Source: Winogradskyella haliclonae (GTDB lineage Bacteria > Bacteroidota > Bacteroidia > Flavobacteriales > Flavobacteriaceae). From it: a DNA stretch of 64,000 nt. Position 1 is the stretch's first letter. Every line of letters starts with the position of its first letter. Shown one piece after another: positions 60,880-64,000 of this stretch. The translations under genes and the position numbers were made by a program. The notes beneath the pieces were generated by a model. The model worked only from the letters and a program-made list of their open reading frames with translations, was not told the DNA's origin and searched no databases. The stretch lies in the NCBI RefSeq assembly GCF_014635865.1, contig NZ_BMDQ01000001.1:1364001-1428000 (forward strand), in the 5' to 3' direction.

Positions 60880-63800
60880 TCAATAGTGGCTTTTTTAGTT
60901 CTATGAATTTTATGGCGATAGTAACCTAGAACGGTAACGATGATTACAACAAAAATTAAAACATATATGAATTTTGGAATTGGTAAGGGGTCACCAGCCG
61001 CATAACTATGCAAACCAGATAAATAGTAGTTAACACCAAAGGATGTCATTATAATAGAGCCAAATGCAAAAACACTTGCTGTATTCAATATGTAGTTATT
61101 GTTTAGAGCAGGTACGAAACGTAAATGCAATACAATTGCATATACAATTATACTAATTAATGCCCATGTTTCTTTTGGATCCCAAGCCCAATATCTTCCC
61201 CAACTTTCATTGGCCCATATACCTCCTAAAAAAGTGCCTACAGCTAAAACAAATAAGCCAATGGTCATAGCGATTTCATTAATATAGGATAGTTCCTTAA
61301 TTTTTACAGTCAATAATTCTTTATTCTTCGAATTTCGAAATATGATTAATAATAACGCCATAAACCCTAATAAGAAGGATAGTGCTAAAGGCGCATAACT
61401 GCTAACAATGGTTGCCACATGTACTTTTAGCCAAAATGATTTAAGGACTGGCATTAGATTGGTAATTTCAGGACTCAACCAATCCAAATAGCTCACAAAT
61501 AACAATGCTCCTGTAAACAGTGTAGTCAATGGTAATGCAAAATCAGATTTCCTAAAGGTTAAGAAGCCACATAGTAATAATACCCAAGACACAAACACTA
61601 ACATTTCGTATCCATTACTCCAAGGCGCATGCTGTGCAACATACCAACGCAAAATAATATTCCCAGCAAACAACACTAAACCTAAAAGAGTCATTATTAC
61701 AAAGGCATTCCATAAGACTTTTACAAGTCTATTTTGAGTTACAATTTTTGCTACAGCTAATACAAGCAATATTCCTCCGAGTGTAAAAAATACCTGAAAT
61801 AGCCAAAAATTAAGATTCAATTGGTTGTAAAGTAACTCACCTTCAATACGTTCCCGATTTGGAATAATTTTCTTACCCAAAACATCTTGATACGTTTTAA
61901 TATATTCTAACTTATCACTAGCCTCTATCCAATTTTTAGCATTTACATCTTGGTAGTAATTTGGAATAATACCCTTAGCAAAACGCCCATCTTCTGTTGG
62001 AAAATCCCTAAAATGATGCGTATAGCTAAACCATGTATCGTTCTTATCATTTTTATTTGGAAAAATCTTTAGGTAGTTCCCAGAGAATAGATTGAAAAGG
62101 ATGTTGAAACGTTCATCCACCTTTATAACTTCCTTATCAAATTCATTTCGTTCAGCGGGTTTTTTTTGATTGGCTTGTTCAACAACTTCAGCTAAAATGT
62201 AACTGCCTTTGGCATCTAAAAACTCGGTAAAAGCGACCAAATCATCATCCGATTTTTCTAAGCCAGAAAAAAGGTCTCCTCCTTTTTCCGTGTCAACTTT
62301 TATGAGTGGGATTTGATTCCATAATACAGGATTAGCTTGCATTGCTAAAAACGCTTGATCCGCATTTAGCCTTACCTGTTCATCATCTTTAGTAAATCTA
62401 AAATATGGTCGACGCGTAAGCTTTCGCATAAATTCTGAAGCTAATGTGTTCATAGGTTTTATACGACCATCTAAATCTTGAACCATCAAACGACCGAACA
62501 ACTCAGCGTGTTGCTTATCAACTTCTTGTTGCTTTATAAGCTCTGTTGTGATTTCTATAGTTGAATCCTTATTCTGCGAACTACCCGATTGAGCGCAAAA
62601 AAATAAGACTACTACTACGCTAACATGTTTAAGTTTCTTCAGTTTTTTATTGATAATTTTAAAACGAGATTGCTTTCCAAATAATGTAAAGAACATACCT
62701 GTCATCATCAAGTAGTATCCTAAATATGTCACATTTGTTCCTAATTTATCGTAATTAACTGCCAAAACAGTTCCTAATTCATCTGTATCATAGCTTGCCT
62801 GAAAAAACCGATAATCTTGATAGTCTAAAACGTTATTCATGTAAATTCGATAAGGTATTTCTTTATCACCATCCAAAACTTGCACTTCGCTGGCATACGC
62901 TGAAGGACTTGTTGAACCCGGATAGCGCTCTAACTGAAAATCGTCTAACTGAACTACAAAAGGTACAGTTATAGCCTCAGCTCCATATGAAAAATTAAAA
63001 TCAATTCCACCAATAGAAAGCTCATGGTTTGTTGGTAAAAACCCTTGTCTGTACAATAGGGTTATATCTTCGGTTTGTCCATTAACAGTAACACTTAATA
63101 CTAAAGCATCATCTTTTACCTCATCATTATCTTTGGGTTTTTCTGCACCACTTACCAAGTCAATTTTAGCTTTCTTATGATACATCAACGGTACAAAAGA
63201 GGCGTCGCCATCTCTATATAATGTTCGTAATTTTAGAGAGACTAAAGTGTCTTTTGGAATAACAGAAGCCGTTTCTGTTGCCATTATAAAGGTACTTAAT
63301 GGTCGCGGAGATTTTACCTCAAGTTCACCTTCGTCATTTTCGGTAATATTAATAACTCCAGGCACATCAACTTCAAAACCAATCTTATGCTGGTGCATAC
63401 CAATAGTTTCAACTTCACCTTTTTCTAAAAACACTGTTTCTCTACCATTACCTGCAGAAACTACCAATTCTATTAATGCTTTACCTTTAACACTATCAAG
63501 CACTATTTCTGGTAAAGCATCTGCTACAAAATTTTTATAACTAATTCTAAAAGGATTGCCCTCAATATCTCCCTCAACTGCAAAATCGTTATTGCTTAGC
63601 ATCGAAAACTCAATTGGTTTTTTTAGAGTTTTTGATTTTCCGTTAGAAAATATATGAGCGTGTAAGAAGTTAGTATCAGAAATAATAGTATTGCTTTTAG
63701 CACCTTCACGAATGCGCATTATACCACTATAAGAATAATACCGAGTAATTCCAGCGCCAATAAGAATAACAATAAAAGCAATATGAAATAACAATATTGC

Positions 63801-64000
63801 CCATTTCTGTTTTTTATAAAGTTTGTATTTGAAAATATTGGCAATAAAGCAGAATCCAAGTCCAAGCATTATCAACTCAAACCACCAAGAATCATAAATG
63901 ATTTTCCACGCTGTAGCAGTTCCAAAATCATTTTCAACAAAAGTCGCCACAGCCATTGCAATGGCGAAAAGCAGCAGTAATAATAGGGCTATTGAAGAGG
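60876..64000 (-). CDS. Fused ResB-CcsA cytochrome c biogenesis protein, N-terminus beyond the right edge
   Basis: The frame is open to the window edge; an internal Met at 63956 is not a real start because the residues before it (IALLLLLFAIAM) complete a membrane helix. The visible part exceeds 1,000 residues: ResB-type helices and a large periplasmic domain first, then a long periplasmic insert, then the CcsA part with the haem-binding motif WGRYWAWDPKETWALIS near the C-terminus. System II proteins deliver haem to apocytochrome c on the outer face of the membrane. ResB-CcsA fusions are usual in Bacteroidota. Confidence 0.93.
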   Translation of the reverse strand, partial: SSIALLLLLLFAIAMAVATFVENDFGTATAWKIIYDSWWFELIMLGLGFCFIANIFKYKLYKKQKWAILLFHIAFIVILIGAGITRYYSYSGIMRIREGAKSNTIISDTNFLHAHIFSNGKSKTLKKPIEFSMLSNNDFAVEGDIEGNPFRISYKNFVADALPEIVLDSVKGKALIELVVSAGNGRETVFLEKGEVETIGMHQHKIGFEVDVPGVINITENDEGELEVKSPRPLSTFIMATETASVIPKDTLVSLKLRTLYRDGDASFVPLMYHKKAKIDLVSGAEKPKDNDEVKDDALVLSVTVNGQTEDITLLYRQGFLPTNHELSIGGIDFNFSYGAEAITVPFVVQLDDFQLERYPGSTSPSAYASEVQVLDGDKEIPYRIYMNNVLDYQDYRFFQASYDTDELGTVLAVNYDKLGTNVTYLGYYLMMTGMFFTLFGKQSRFKIINKKLKKLKHVSVVVVLFFCAQSGSSQNKDSTIEITTELIKQQEVDKQHAELFGRLMVQDLDGRIKPMNTLASEFMRKLTRRPYFRFTKDDEQVRLNADQAFLAMQANPVLWNQIPLIKVDTEKGGDLFSGLEKSDDDLVAFTEFLDAKGSYILAEVVEQANQKKPAERNEFDKEVIKVDERFNILFNLFSGNYLKIFPNKNDKNDTWFSYTHHFRDFPTEDGRFAKGIIPNYYQDVNAKNWIEASDKLEYIKTYQDVLGKKIIPNRERIEGELLYNQLNLNFWLFQVFFTLGGILLVLAVAKIVTQNRLVKVLWNAFVIMTLLGLVLFAGNIILRWYVAQHAPWSNGYEMLVFVSWVLLLCGFLTFRKSDFALPLTTLFTGALLFVSYLDWLSPEITNLMPVLKSFWLKVHVATIVSSYAPLALSFLLGFMALLLIIFRNSKNKELLTVKIKELSYINEIAMTIGLFVLAVGTFLGGIWANESWGRYWAWDPKETWALISIIVYAIVLHLRFVPALNNNYILNTASVFAFGSIIMTSFGVNYYLSGLHSYAAGDPLPIPKFIYVLIFVVIIVTVLGYYRHKIHRTKKATIE

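Noticed and set aside
1-64000. CRISPR arrays, rRNA or tRNA genes
   Set aside because: No regularly spaced repeats and no clover-leaf or rRNA sequence were recognised by eye; a covariance search was not possible.

Overview
The window is AT-rich, gene-dense chromosomal DNA from a member of the Bacteroidota, most probably a marine-type Flavobacteriaceae. The evidence is the gene repertoire (GSCFA-domain protein, fused ResB/CcsA cytochrome c biogenesis protein, LytS/LytTR pair, TPR-type histidine kinase, VF530 protein, TlpA-like lipoproteins), promoters of the Bacteroidota form (TTG, about 19 nt, TAnnTTTG), a near absence of Shine-Dalgarno sites, and a tryptophan-codon attenuator ahead of trpE. 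No rRNA, tRNA, CRISPR array, transposase or integrase was recognised.

Region 1 (1-29979) is mostly housekeeping: a partial LemA gene, a MerR regulator and an M23 endopeptidase; alaS and a GSCFA gene converging on coaD and ddl; a PASTA protein with an RluD-type pseudouridine synthase; yaaA overlapping a UDG-like gene; phzF; an RhlE-type helicase with two small followers; the complete trp operon in the order E-G-D-C-F-B-A, with a leader peptide and attenuator and running on into a GNAT gene, trmL and a YitT gene; then a redox block (YceI, two thioredoxin-fold proteins, two rhodaneses, DsbD, nitroreductase, SelO, glutaredoxin-like protein, MsrA, MsrB).

Region 2 (about 30-42 kb) is accessory. 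A divergently placed LytS/LytTR two-component pair sits among three secreted beta-lactamase-fold serine hydrolases, two TlpA-like proteins, two DinB-fold proteins and a TPR-like protein. A 45-bp direct repeat (40/45 identical) lies on both sides of this block at 30630 and 42225, and beside the second copy is a decayed gene with several frame breaks.

Region 3 (42.3-52.7 kb) is the most unusual part. A tight minus-strand gene train runs YidD, DUF4177-like, DUF6804-like, TerB-like, coiled-coil membrane protein, VWA-like lipoprotein, DUF4236, a 98-aa protein, an HsdR_N-type PD-(D/E)XK nuclease, a thermonuclease and a Cys/His-rich protein. Beside it lie two small genes (a 69-aa membrane protein and a 56-aa YjzC-like protein), a NarL-type response regulator, a TPR-type histidine kinase and, at the head of the kinase operon, a 53-aa proline-rich lipoprotein with a structured leader. 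Four copies of a 16-bp palindrome (consensus TTACGGWATWCCGTAA) occur here. Each lies exactly 21 nt from a -7 box (TAnGTTTG or TATGTTAG), which places it near -41, the usual position of an activator. I infer a local regulon controlled by the adjacent two-component system.

Region 4 (52.7-64 kb) holds two more TerB-like paralogues, an HtrA-like protease, two outer-membrane beta-barrels, a pair of paralogous lipoproteins, an SLC13 transporter and the large ResB-CcsA protein, whose N-terminus lies beyond the right edge.
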